From IMG/VR virus record IMGVR_UViG_3300042691_026848, positions 1 to 36,988 of that record: a DNA stretch of 36,988 bases; one strand, 5' to 3'. The DNA comes from a virus. Below are positions 30,342 to 36,627 of the stretch, in pieces. A program made the translations under genes and the position numbers. Within the stretch, counting starts at the first letter, position 1. Each line of letters opens with the position of its first letter. The notes beneath the pieces were generated by a model, which saw only the letters and a list, made by a program, of their open reading frames with translations, did not search any database and was not told the origin of the DNA.

Positions 30342-30374
30342 GGGGTATGAATGCCACCCCTGCAAATAGCCGTG

Positions 30375-30417
30375 GGTAAGCGATTCGCTTGACGGGGGTT
30401 GCTTACCTGGGGTAAGC
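30375..30417 (+). promoter_or_regulatory. right operator and early promoter region
   Basis: GCTTACC-TGG-GGTAAGC (30401-30417) is a perfect 7-3-7 operator, and a half-site GGTAAGC lies at 30375-30381. TTGACG (30389-30394) is a good -35; the best -10 (GTAAGC region, 30412-30417) is poor and overlaps the operator. A GANTC site (30382-30386) lies just before the -35 within the palindrome AAGCGA-T-TCGCTT, which makes methylation-dependent activation by a GcrA-like protein possible. Confidence 0.65.
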
Positions 30418-30425
30418 GAGAGTGC

Positions 30426-30626
30426 ATGGATCATGGCATGACCCGTTTACGATCGCAACGCGGGCTCCTGGCCCGGGTTGCCGCTGGCCTAAATCTAACA
30501 CGGGCGGCGGTCGGGAAATGGGACCGCATCCCCGCCGAGCGGGTGGTTGAGGTAGAGCGCATCACGGGCATTCCCCGGGAGGAGCTACGTCCCGACCTGT
30601 ATCGGCCGGCGGATGCGTCCGCATGA
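30426..30626 (+). CDS. Cro/YdaS-like antirepressor protein
   Basis: 66 residues from ATG 30426, 9 bases after the right operator; ATG 30438 is an alternative. The pattern SQRGLLARVAAGLNLTRAAVGKWDRIPAERVVEVERITGIPREELRPDLYRP is typical of the Cro/YdaS helix-turn-helix family, in which the WDRIPAERVxxVExxTGIxRExLRPDLY tail is diagnostic. Being divergent from the CI-like gene with shared operators, it would turn off the repressor and push toward lytic growth. It is the first gene of the rightward early operon. Confidence 0.8.
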   Translation: MDHGMTRLRSQRGLLARVAAGLNLTRAAVGKWDRIPAERVVEVERITGIPREELRPDLYRPADASA

Positions 30627-30952
30627 CCCAACCATACGCAACGGCGGCCGCGGTCTCCCCGGCGTTCGTCTCCGAGGGGGGCGGAGCGCCGTTGTGTCCC
30701 CCCACCCCATCCCCTGCGGGGGCTGTCCAGCCGGGGACGCAAAGCCCGGCCAGCGTGGCCCATGCAATCCCGCGCTGCTCCGGCTGGTATCGCCACACTC
30801 GTGCGAAATCGGGGCGAGCCAGCCGGCCGAATTTGCCGGGGGAGGGCTCTGGCAGCCTCCCGGTACACCTACCGGCCGGGTGCCCCCGGCAAAGGCCGGC
30901 TTTTCCGCTTTGCTTTTCCCAAATTTCCATTCCGACAACATGAGGCGACGCC
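30627..30952. other. mostly non-coding region after the Cro-like gene
   Basis: These 326 bases contain an open frame (ATG 30623, overlapping the Cro-like stop; 106 codons), but it is Pro/Ser/Cys-rich, lacks a recognisable domain and ends in low-complexity sequence, so I do not call it a gene. A hairpin CCGGCC/GGCCGG (30872-30877 / 30894-30899) followed by CTTTT could be a weak rightward terminator or attenuator. The region would be the leader between Cro and the next HTH gene. Confidence 0.35.
30872..30904 (+). terminator. possible weak terminator/attenuator in the early operon
   Basis: CCGGCC (30872-30877) pairs with GGCCGG (30894-30899) across a 16-nt loop, and CTTTT follows. An alternative stem using the inner CCCCCGGC is also possible. 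It may attenuate the early operon or be relieved by an antiterminator. Confidence 0.4.
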
Positions 30953-31393
30953 ATGCGGAACGCCACCAGCGAGAGTACGCACCCTGCGAGTAACTTAGTT
31001 CACTCGCTAGCCCGCGCGGTCCTCGACGGCATCACCGGCCGCCATCGCGCCAAACGGGTCGCCGCCGCGGCCGACGTATCCACACGCACCGCAGAGGGAT
31101 GGGTTTCCGGGGGGCATGCGCCGAGCCTGGATGCGGCCCTAGCTCTTGTCCTGTCCGATCCCGCCGCGTGGGCCACATGCCGCGCCGAGTTGGACCTTAT
31201 CCACCGGGCAGTAATGACAAAACGTCACGCAAAGGAAGTGCTGCATGCGGAAAGCGTACGTCACTCTAATCTATTGGACCGGCAGGCTATGGAGCGATGC
31301 CGGGATAGCCATGACCAACGCGGGGCTGCGGCTGATCATCGCGGCGCGGCGCTGGCCGGTTGCCCCGTGGTTCGCGCGGCGGCCCAATCATGA
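30953..31393 (+). CDS. HTH regulator (CII-like or Cro-like)
   Basis: 146 residues as read from ATG 30953 (GAGGCG 7-8 bases upstream). Residues ~17-70 hold a helix-turn-helix (LARAVLDGITGRHRAKRVAAAADVSTRTAEGWVSGGHAPSLDAALALV), a layout common in alphaproteobacterial phage regulators next to Cro. After residue ~95 the sequence becomes His/Arg-rich without pattern, and a separate 50-codon frame with good codon use overlaps this tail (31245-31397). The true protein may end in a disordered region. It could act in the lysis-lysogeny choice. Confidence 0.55.
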   Translation: MRNATSESTHPASNLVHSLARAVLDGITGRHRAKRVAAAADVSTRTAEGWVSGGHAPSLDAALALVLSDPAAWATCRAELDLIHRAVMTKRHAKEVLHAESVRHSNLLDRQAMERCRDSHDQRGAAADHRGAALAGCPVVRAAAQS

Positions 31394-31397
31394 CTGA
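31245..31397 (+). CDS. overlapping 50-residue protein
   Basis: ATG 31245 follows AGGAAG at 7-8 nt and opens a frame ending at TGA 31397, just past the start of the GcrA-like gene (31390). It is amphipathic and aromatic (MRKAYVTLIYWTGRLWSDAG, then LRLIIAARRWPVAPWFARR) with one hydrophobic segment. The 149-base overlap with the HTH gene's tail is in a different frame. The ribosome-binding site and its fit against the next gene make this frame the more natural one here. Confidence 0.45.
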   Translation: MRKAYVTLIYWTGRLWSDAGIAMTNAGLRLIIAARRWPVAPWFARRPNHD

Positions 31398-31938
31398 GTG
31401 GACCGACGACATGCTCACACGCGCCCGCGAGTTGTGGGATCAGGGATGGACACTAAACCGCCTCGGCCGCGAATTCGGCGTTTCACGCAATGCCATCGCG
31501 GGGATTGCGCGACGTCACGGGTTTGCGCGGCGGGCCAGCCCCATCAAGCGGTTCGCGCCGCTTCAAACCGCGCAGGCCAAGGCACTGCCTCGCCCGACGC
31601 TTCCGCCATTGCGGAGCTTGGCCCGGTGGACGCCATTGGACGACATTCCGCCGTTACCTCTGTCGCGAGTGTCCTACAGCGTGGACGATCCCCCACCGCT
31701 TGACGACAGTCCGCAGCCCCCACCGCGCCCATCCCCGAGCGTGTTCGATCCAAACGCCGAGCGACTAGCCGGTGTGCGGTTTCGCCCGCCCGCGTCAACT
31801 GAGTGTTGTTGGCCCTTCGGCACGCCGGGGACGAAAACGTTCCGCTTCTGCTGCGAAAAATCCAGGCCTGGGAAGCCGTATTGCCCCAAACACTACGATA
31901 TCGCTTACGTACGGAGGGCACAGCCCGATGCAGCGTGA
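31390..31938 (+). CDS. GcrA-family cell-cycle regulator homologue
   Basis: 182 residues from ATG 31390. The N-terminal GcrA helix-turn-helix is clear (MTEWTDDMLTRARELWDQGWTLNRLGREFGVSRNAIAGIARRHGFARR, residues 1-48), followed by a Pro-rich linker (~50-125) and the C-terminal CCWPFGTPGTKTFRFCCEKSRPGKPYCPKHYDIAY (~138-175), matching GcrA's cysteine-containing end. Host GcrA activates sigma70 promoters bearing methylated GANTC sites in alphaproteobacteria. A phage copy could redirect this toward early or late promoters. The linker is longer and more Pro-rich than usual. Confidence 0.8.
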   Translation: MTEWTDDMLTRARELWDQGWTLNRLGREFGVSRNAIAGIARRHGFARRASPIKRFAPLQTAQAKALPRPTLPPLRSLARWTPLDDIPPLPLSRVSYSVDDPPPLDDSPQPPPRPSPSVFDPNAERLAGVRFRPPASTECCWPFGTPGTKTFRFCCEKSRPGKPYCPKHYDIAYVRRAQPDAA

Positions 31939-32239
31939 CATTGTTGACGCTCTAGCGCGTCTGACAGAAGCCGTCGCAGAGCTTGGCCGGGTGATTGCGG
32001 AAGGCAACCAAAAGCCTGCCCATCGCGTGTTGATGCGCAACCCGGACCGCGAAAAGGAATTGCGTCGCCTGTGGGTTCTGCCCCGCGCGGAATGGCCACC
32101 GGAGCGGATTAGGAAAGCGATCGAAGATATCCACCCCGGAACGTCCGTATCACTGGCGGCAATCAACACATGGGCATCCGATCTGAAATTGCCCATCCGT
32201 GACGAACGGCGGCACGATTTTGGAAAGCCTCGGACGTGA
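31928..32239 (+). CDS. hypothetical 103-residue protein
   Basis: ATG 31928 has GGAGG ~12 bases upstream and overlaps the GcrA-like gene by 11 bases. The first ~30 residues are a coiled helix (MQRDIVDALARLTEAVAELGRVIAEGNQ); the rest is mixed (LRRLWVLPRAEWPPERIRKAIEDIHPGTSVSLAAINTWASDLKLPIRD) with a helix-turn-helix-like SLAAINTWASDLKL. It may be a small DNA-binding protein; no family is recognised. Its stop overlaps the next gene's GTG. Confidence 0.6.
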   Translation: MQRDIVDALARLTEAVAELGRVIAEGNQKPAHRVLMRNPDREKELRRLWVLPRAEWPPERIRKAIEDIHPGTSVSLAAINTWASDLKLPIRDERRHDFGKPRT

Positions 32240-32751
32240 TCCAGCGGGAGCACACGCTACAGGCATTTGCCGTCAAGTTTTTCCGGGCGGCAATTCCATT
32301 TGCGCACGAGTTTCTTTCGTTCGATCGCTCCAAGCCGCCGGGAAGATCACGCGAGGCACAGCTTGGGGCCATGGCCCGCCAGAAGGCGCGCGGGGTTAAG
32401 CGTGGGACGCCAGATTCGTTGCTGATTGTGAGCGGGTTGCCGCCGTTCTGGATTGAGTGGAAGGACAAAGGCAAGCGTCCCGACGCCGAACAGATCGCCA
32501 TGGGGCAACGGCTGCGGATACTGGGTTGCCGTTGGGAATGGTTCGACAACCTTCCCGACGCTTGGCGTTGGCTGGCCGACGAAGGGGTGATTTTTGCGCC
32601 CAACGCAAACGTATTGGCCTTGCAATATCAAGGCATGGTTGATGCGGCGATCGCACGAAAGGCGCCACGCGCCGCACCCAAGAAGCCCGCGCGCAAGGCA
32701 ATGTCGCGGGCTGCGATGGCGAGGCTGCAACGGGCGGGGCTGGTCGTATGA
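32236..32751 (+). CDS. VRR-NUC-type nuclease
   Basis: 171 residues from GTG 32236, overlapping the previous stop (GTGA). The PD-(D/E)xK pattern of VRR-NUC nucleases is visible: Glu5 in the first helix, GVKRGTPDSLLI (residues 53-64), WIEWKDKG (73-79, with E74 and K76) and Gln86 in EQIAMGQRL. VRR-NUC proteins are structure-selective or Holliday-junction nucleases, and in phage early regions a stand-alone domain is common. Its place just before the primase and helicase genes suggests a replication or recombination role. Confidence 0.85.
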   Translation: MIQREHTLQAFAVKFFRAAIPFAHEFLSFDRSKPPGRSREAQLGAMARQKARGVKRGTPDSLLIVSGLPPFWIEWKDKGKRPDAEQIAMGQRLRILGCRWEWFDNLPDAWRWLADEGVIFAPNANVLALQYQGMVDAAIARKAPRAAPKKPARKAMSRAAMARLQRAGLVV

Positions 32752-32978
32752 ACGTCTGCATCAAATGCATGACGTGGCACGATGGCGAGTGCAGCCACAA
32801 TGCCGATGCGCAATGCCCGACATGCAAGGACCGCATCGGCTACCGCTGGCGTAGTGACAGCGGCATAGTCGAGACTGGCGAATGCTGGTTCTGCTGGTCG
32901 GGCACGGCCCGGCCGGAACCTACGCCGCCGTATGTGCGGGAGCGGGACTGGTACGATGACATCGTGGAGGGGCGATGA
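32748..32978 (+). CDS. small cysteine-rich (zinc-binding) protein
   Basis: 76 residues; ATG 32748 overlaps the nuclease stop (ATGA). Three cysteine pairs, CIKC (residues 4-7), CPTC (23-26) and CWFC (46-49), with CSHN between, are spaced as in a zinc-ribbon-type protein. The C-terminus is acidic and aromatic (PYVRERDWYDDIVEGR). Likely metal-binding; function unknown. Its gene overlaps the next by 4 bases. Confidence 0.65.
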   Translation: MNVCIKCMTWHDGECSHNADAQCPTCKDRIGYRWRSDSGIVETGECWFCWSGTARPEPTPPYVRERDWYDDIVEGR

Positions 32979-33253
32979 CGTCTATATCTACAACCCTCCC
33001 AACGCGCGAAGGCACGATTCGCACCGGCTCTATCACGCTGGTGCCCGTTGTCGGGGAATATCCCGTTATTCTCGACCTGCCCAGCGTCAACGAAGAATAT
33101 CGCCCCACTCTGCGGCTTCGGATTGGCCCATTCGTCGGCGCCATCGCACAGCACAGCCCCGGCAAATGGTCCGGGTCCATCACAATCCACGGCTACGGAT
33201 GGGACGTTGAATACGTCGCCGATCCGCCGTTTACGCTCACGCTGAAAGGGTAA
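32975..33253 (+). CDS. hypothetical beta-rich protein
   Basis: 92 residues; the ATG overlaps the previous stop. Alternating strands (GTIRTGSITLVPVVGEYPVILDLPSV; TLRLRIGPFVGAIAQHSPGKWSGSITIHGYGWDVEYVADPPFTLTLKG) suggest a small beta-barrel. No family is recognised. It lies between two other early genes in a coupled series. Confidence 0.6.
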   Translation: MTSISTTLPTREGTIRTGSITLVPVVGEYPVILDLPSVNEEYRPTLRLRIGPFVGAIAQHSPGKWSGSITIHGYGWDVEYVADPPFTLTLKG

Positions 33254-33255
33254 CT

Positions 33256-33573
33256 ATGAGCGACAAGCCGATGCCTGTGACTATTCTCGAATGGCGCCCT
33301 TTCAATCGCGGCAAGATGCGCGGGTTTGCGAAAGTTGGCGTCGGATCGTTGCAAATCAACGACGTGACCATCTTGGTCATGGATGACGGGCGGGTTTGGG
33401 CCAAACTGCCAGACCGTCCGTTGCTCGACCGGGAAGGCCAGCCTATGCGGGACGAAAACAACAACCCGCGCCGCGCGCCGGTCATGCAATGGGCCTCCCG
33501 CGATGCAAGCGAACGGTTTTCCGCGGGCGTTACGATTGCCTTGAAGCAATTCGCACCTGACGTTGACTTGTGA
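33256..33573 (+). CDS. conserved early phage protein of SpoVG-like style
   Basis: 105 residues. The sequence MRGFAKVGVGSLQINDVTILVMDDGRVWAKLPDRPLLDREG, then APVMQWASRDASERFSAGV, is a type seen in many phage early regions; its arrangement (short beta strands, VWAKLPDRPxxD, terminal helix) resembles SpoVG-like single-domain proteins. Whether it binds nucleic acid is not known. Its stop overlaps the GTG of the primase gene. Confidence 0.6.
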   Translation: MSDKPMPVTILEWRPFNRGKMRGFAKVGVGSLQINDVTILVMDDGRVWAKLPDRPLLDREGQPMRDENNNPRRAPVMQWASRDASERFSAGVTIALKQFAPDVDL

Positions 33574-34622
33574 CGAACGCGGCGCGGATGGCGGATCGTC
33601 TGCCCGATTCTGGCGAGCTATCCGCGCGGCTGGCATCGCGCATTGACGATCTGTGCCGCCAGTTATTGACGGCAGGCCGCAGGAACGGCGCCTACTGGCA
33701 AGTCGGCGGCGTGGACAACGCCAAGGGCCAATCTATGTGGGTGCATCTGCATGGCGAAAAGCGGGGCCATTGGCAGGATGCCGCAACCGGGGAATGGGGC
33801 GATGCGCTCGATTTGGTTGCGGCTTGTCTCTATCACGGCAATTTGCATTCCGCGCGCGTTTGGTCGGCGAACTGGCTTGGCATAACGCGCACCCCAAGCC
33901 CGCAACCTGTGCAAGCGCGTGCGGTTGCACACACAGCGCCGGCGGTTGTTGAGGATGAGGAAGATAAGCGCCGTGCGGCTCATGCCATGTGGTTGCACGC
34001 CGAGGCTGATATCGGCGGTACGGCTGTCGAAAGTTATTTGCGCGGACGGGGCATCAATCTTCGGCAACTTGGGCGGTTCCCACGCGCGTTGCGCTTTCAT
34101 CGCGGGTTGTATCACCGACCGTCACGCTTGACGTTGCCGGCAATGGTCGCGGCTATTGCGGGGCCGGATGGGGCGCATATCGCTACGCACCGGATATGGC
34201 TGGATCAGGCGGCACCCGGTATGTGGGTCAAGGCGCGCGTCGATACGCCGAAAATGGCGTTTGGCCCTTTTGCAACCGGCTCGATCCGCCTGTGGCGCGG
34301 TGCATCGGGGAAGCCGCTGAAGGACGCATTGCCAGATGAAACGATCGTCATCGGGGAAGGCATAGAGACGTGCCTGTCGGTGGTTATTGCCTGTCCGGAA
34401 CTGCGGGTTTTGTCGGCGGTGTCGCTGGGCAACATGGGTTCCGTCTGGCTGCCAGAACAGGTGCGTCAGGTCATTCTTTGCGCCGATGCAGACGACAACG
34501 CCGCCGCCCGTGCCGCGTTTCAACGGGCGGTTGAGCGGCACATGGATGCGGGGCGGGACGTGCGTATCGCGCGCCCATCCTACGGAAAGGACTTCAACGA
34601 CATGCTTCAGGGGGCCGCATGA
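33570..34622 (+). CDS. Toprim-domain DNA primase
   Basis: 350 residues from GTG 33570. The N-terminal third contains the zinc-free DUF7146-type region (YWQVGGVDNAKGQSMWVHLHGEKRGHWQDAATGEWGDALDLVA). The Toprim core has Glu263 in IVIGEGIETCLSV and the DxD Asp306/308/309 in VILCADADDN, with a further RIARPSYGKDFNDML. It would make primers at the replication fork and works with the helicase encoded next, whose ATG overlaps its stop. The length is normal for small phage primases. Confidence 0.88.
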   Translation: MTNAARMADRLPDSGELSARLASRIDDLCRQLLTAGRRNGAYWQVGGVDNAKGQSMWVHLHGEKRGHWQDAATGEWGDALDLVAACLYHGNLHSARVWSANWLGITRTPSPQPVQARAVAHTAPAVVEDEEDKRRAAHAMWLHAEADIGGTAVESYLRGRGINLRQLGRFPRALRFHRGLYHRPSRLTLPAMVAAIAGPDGAHIATHRIWLDQAAPGMWVKARVDTPKMAFGPFATGSIRLWRGASGKPLKDALPDETIVIGEGIETCLSVVIACPELRVLSAVSLGNMGSVWLPEQVRQVILCADADDNAAARAAFQRAVERHMDAGRDVRIARPSYGKDFNDMLQGAA

Positions 34623-35779
34623 CCGATGCCATTGACGCAATCCGGGCCGCCGTTTTGAACGCAGAGCGCGCGTTCCGCGTGATCGACGGCGGCAAAGCGG
34701 AACCGCCGACGCCGCCGCAGCCCGAACCGCGCATCAAAATCACGCGCCTCGCTGACATCGAGCCGACGCTGGACACGATCGACCTGGTCGAGGATTTGTT
34801 GTCGCAGGGCAGCACGTCGGTGATTTACGGCCAATCGAACAGCGGTAAGACTTTCGTTGCGCTCGACCTTGCGATGCATATCGCCATGGGCAAGCCGTGG
34901 CGCGGACGCGAGGTCCAACAATGCGGCGTAATCTACTGCGCTCTTGAAGGCACGTTCGGCATTCGCAACCGCGTTGCGGCTTTCCGAAAAGAGCACAACG
35001 TTCCCGATGACACGCCATTTGGGATCGTCACCGTCTCGCTGGAAATGTTGCAGCCCGAGACCGCAGAGCAGCTAGCCGCCGCGATCGTCGCAGAGGCAGA
35101 GGCGATCGGCGTGCCTAGCGGGCTGATCGTGATGGACACGCTGTCCCGCGCCCTGGCCGGCGGCGACGAAAACAGCGCGGAGGCGATGGGCCGACTGGTC
35201 ACGCATTCGGACTACCTGCGGGGCGAGACGAAAGCCCACATCATGTGGGTGCATCACGCCGGCAAGGACGACTCGCGCGGGGCGCGAGGGCACTCGCTTT
35301 TGCGGGCGGCCATCGACACCGAGATCGAGGTCATCGACGACGACGGAACCCGCACGATCCGGGTGCGGAAGCAACGGGACCACGAGCTTGGCCGGGACAT
35401 GCCTTTCCGGCTCCGAGTCGTCGAGTTGGGCTCCAATCCTCGGGGCAAGATGATCACGACGTGCGTGGTGGATCACGACGACGAAGATGCACAAGCAGCC
35501 CCGGCCGGGAAGCGGCTCACGAACGATCGGGCACGGGCATACGAGGTTTTGACCGACCTCATAGCCGGATCTGGACAGACCGGACATCGGGGCGTGCCGC
35601 AGGATATCCCCTCGGTGCCTGAAGAATGGTGGCGGGATCGGTTTTACGAACGGGCCAAGCCAGGGGCAACGCAGGAAATCAAGCGCCAGGCGTTCACGCG
35701 GGCGGCCGATTATCTGATCAACGAACGCATGGTGGGGATGGCCAACAAGCGGGTTTGGGTGGTGGCCCGGCGGGAATGA
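34619..35779 (+). CDS. RepA-like replicative helicase (AAA_25)
   Basis: 386 residues. Walker A GQSNSGKTF (71-79), Walker B GLIVMDT (168-174) and a motif-3-type HIMWVHHAGKDDSRGARGHSLLRAAIDTEIEV (~205-240) match hexameric RepA/DnaB-like helicases. The C-terminal ~90 residues (YEVLTDLIAGSGQTG, then WWRDRFYERAKPGATQEIKRQAFTRAADYLI) look like a winged-helix domain. It would unwind DNA ahead of the primase encoded before it. Iteron-like repeats begin within 25 bases of its stop. Confidence 0.9.
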   Translation: MTDAIDAIRAAVLNAERAFRVIDGGKAEPPTPPQPEPRIKITRLADIEPTLDTIDLVEDLLSQGSTSVIYGQSNSGKTFVALDLAMHIAMGKPWRGREVQQCGVIYCALEGTFGIRNRVAAFRKEHNVPDDTPFGIVTVSLEMLQPETAEQLAAAIVAEAEAIGVPSGLIVMDTLSRALAGGDENSAEAMGRLVTHSDYLRGETKAHIMWVHHAGKDDSRGARGHSLLRAAIDTEIEVIDDDGTRTIRVRKQRDHELGRDMPFRLRVVELGSNPRGKMITTCVVDHDDEDAQAAPAGKRLTNDRARAYEVLTDLIAGSGQTGHRGVPQDIPSVPEEWWRDRFYERAKPGATQEIKRQAFTRAADYLINERMVGMANKRVWVVARRE

Positions 35780-35803
35780 AGGGGTGCCGGTGCCTTTTCA
35801 ACG

Positions 35804-35855
35804 CCCCTTCAACGCCCCTTCAGCCCCTTCAAAACCCCTTCAAAAACCCTTCAAG
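35804..35855 (+). repeat. iteron-like cluster 1 (CCCCTTCA repeats)
   Basis: Consecutive direct repeats CCCCTTCAACG (35804), CCCCTTCAG (35815), CCCCTTCAAAA (35824), CCCCTTCAAAAA (35835) and CCCTTCAAG (35847), mostly with an 11-base period. A partial unit precedes at 35792. They overlap the possible N-terminus of the 261-residue gene. Direct repeats of ~11 bp next to a replicative helicase are typical of replication origins bound by an initiator. Confidence 0.65.
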
Positions 35856-35870
35856 TCGTCAGGACTAACG

Positions 35871-36569
35871 ATGCCCAGTCCCAATGTTAGCGACAAACCC
35901 GTCAAACGTCCCACCGGACGGGATTTGCCCCTTCAAAACCCCTTCAAAACCCCTTCAAAAACCCTTCAAGTGCCCCCTTCACCGAACCCCCCGGCTCGGC
36001 ACTGTATCCCCCCCCTTATAGGGGGGGATACAGTGACCTCCCGGGTGCCGGCGCTAACGGTTGATCGGGTAGGGGGTGGGGTTAGTGCGACAGAGGCGGC
36101 AAACGGCGTGCGCGCGGGTTACGAACCGGCAGAGTGGATCGACCCCGAGGACGGAAACCCCAACCGCCGAACTGCCCGGCGCGTTCGTGGCGTGCGTCGG
36201 GTCGATCCAATAGCCGTCCTGGCCAGGAGCAACCCGGCCAAGTGGACGGCTGTCAGGGTCGGAGCGGCCCATCAGCTGGTGCGGCTGTGGTCCCTAGCCC
36301 AGCCCCCGGCCCGGTCGCTGGCCGGTGGATCGGGCGGCGGGAACGGCGATCGGGGAGCGGTGGCACGGCTGCATGCGTCTACGCGGCTTAGGATCGCGCT
36401 CCAGGCCGTTGGGGACCGGTGGTCCGGGGTTGTGGTGGGGGTCGCCATCGAAGGCCATTCCTTGGCCAACGTAGCGGATTCTATGCGTGTGCGAGAGGCG
36501 ACGGTGTCCGACATGCTGGCCGAGGGGCTGGATCGGGCGGCGGATTTTTTTGGTCGTGGGCGAAAATAG
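35871..36569 (+). CDS. origin-region protein with sigma4/HTH-like C-terminus
   Basis: 232 residues from ATG 35871, chosen because CAGGA lies 7 bases upstream; earlier in-frame GTGs at 35784 and 35790 would give 261 or 259 residues. The first ~60 codons contain the second iteron cluster and a large palindrome. The folded part (residues ~95-230) ends in LRIALQAVGDRWSGVVVGVAIEGHSLANVADSMRVREATVSDMLAEGLDRAADFF, a helix-turn-helix of sigma-region-4 style also found in DUF6456 proteins. By analogy with lambda O, an initiator whose gene contains its own origin, it could bind the repeats. Confidence 0.6.
   Translation: MPSPNVSDKPVKRPTGRDLPLQNPFKTPSKTLQVPPSPNPPARHCIPPLIGGDTVTSRVPALTVDRVGGGVSATEAANGVRAGYEPAEWIDPEDGNPNRRTARRVRGVRRVDPIAVLARSNPAKWTAVRVGAAHQLVRLWSLAQPPARSLAGGSGGGNGDRGAVARLHASTRLRIALQAVGDRWSGVVVGVAIEGHSLANVADSMRVREATVSDMLAEGLDRAADFFGRGRK
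35928..35970 (+). repeat. iteron-like cluster 2 (CCCCTTCA repeats)
   Basis: CCCCTTCAAAA (35928), CCCCTTCAAAA (35939), CCCCTTCAAAAA (35950), CCCTTCAAG (35962). Positions 35939-35970 are an exact 32-base copy of 35824-35855. It lies in the N-terminal coding part of the 232-residue gene, encoding PLQNPF/KTP-like peptides. It is the strongest marker of a candidate origin. Confidence 0.7.
36000..36035. repeat. 15-bp perfect palindrome with C/G tracts
   Basis: CACTGTATCCCCCCC (36000-36014), loop CTTATA, GGGGGGGATACAGTG (36021-36035): a perfect 15-bp inverted repeat lying inside the coding frame (HCIPPLIGGDTVT). Its length and proximity to the iterons suggest a cruciform or regulatory site at the origin. 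There is no T-run on either side, so it is not an intrinsic terminator. Confidence 0.7.
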
Positions 36570-36572
36570 GTG

Positions 36573-36601
36573 TCGACCTTGTAGCATATGTGGCGCATAG
36601 T
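36573..36601 (+). promoter_or_regulatory. promoter for the zinc-finger gene string
   Basis: TCGACC (36573-36578) and CATAGT (36596-36601) are separated by 17 bases. Both are 4/6 matches to the sigma70 consensus. The start would be near 36608, about 20 bases before ATG 36628, with AGGAG (36616-36620) between. Confidence 0.5.
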
Positions 36602-36627
36602 CTGGTCATAGAGAGAGGAGAGACGAC

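Noticed and set aside
30623-30943. 106-codon frame after the Cro-like gene
   Set aside because: Starts by overlap (ATGA), but the Pro/Ser/Cys-rich sequence without domain and a terminator-like hairpin inside it argue against coding.
36000-36035. Intrinsic terminator
   Set aside because: The stem is strong but no T-run follows on either strand and it lies within a coding frame.
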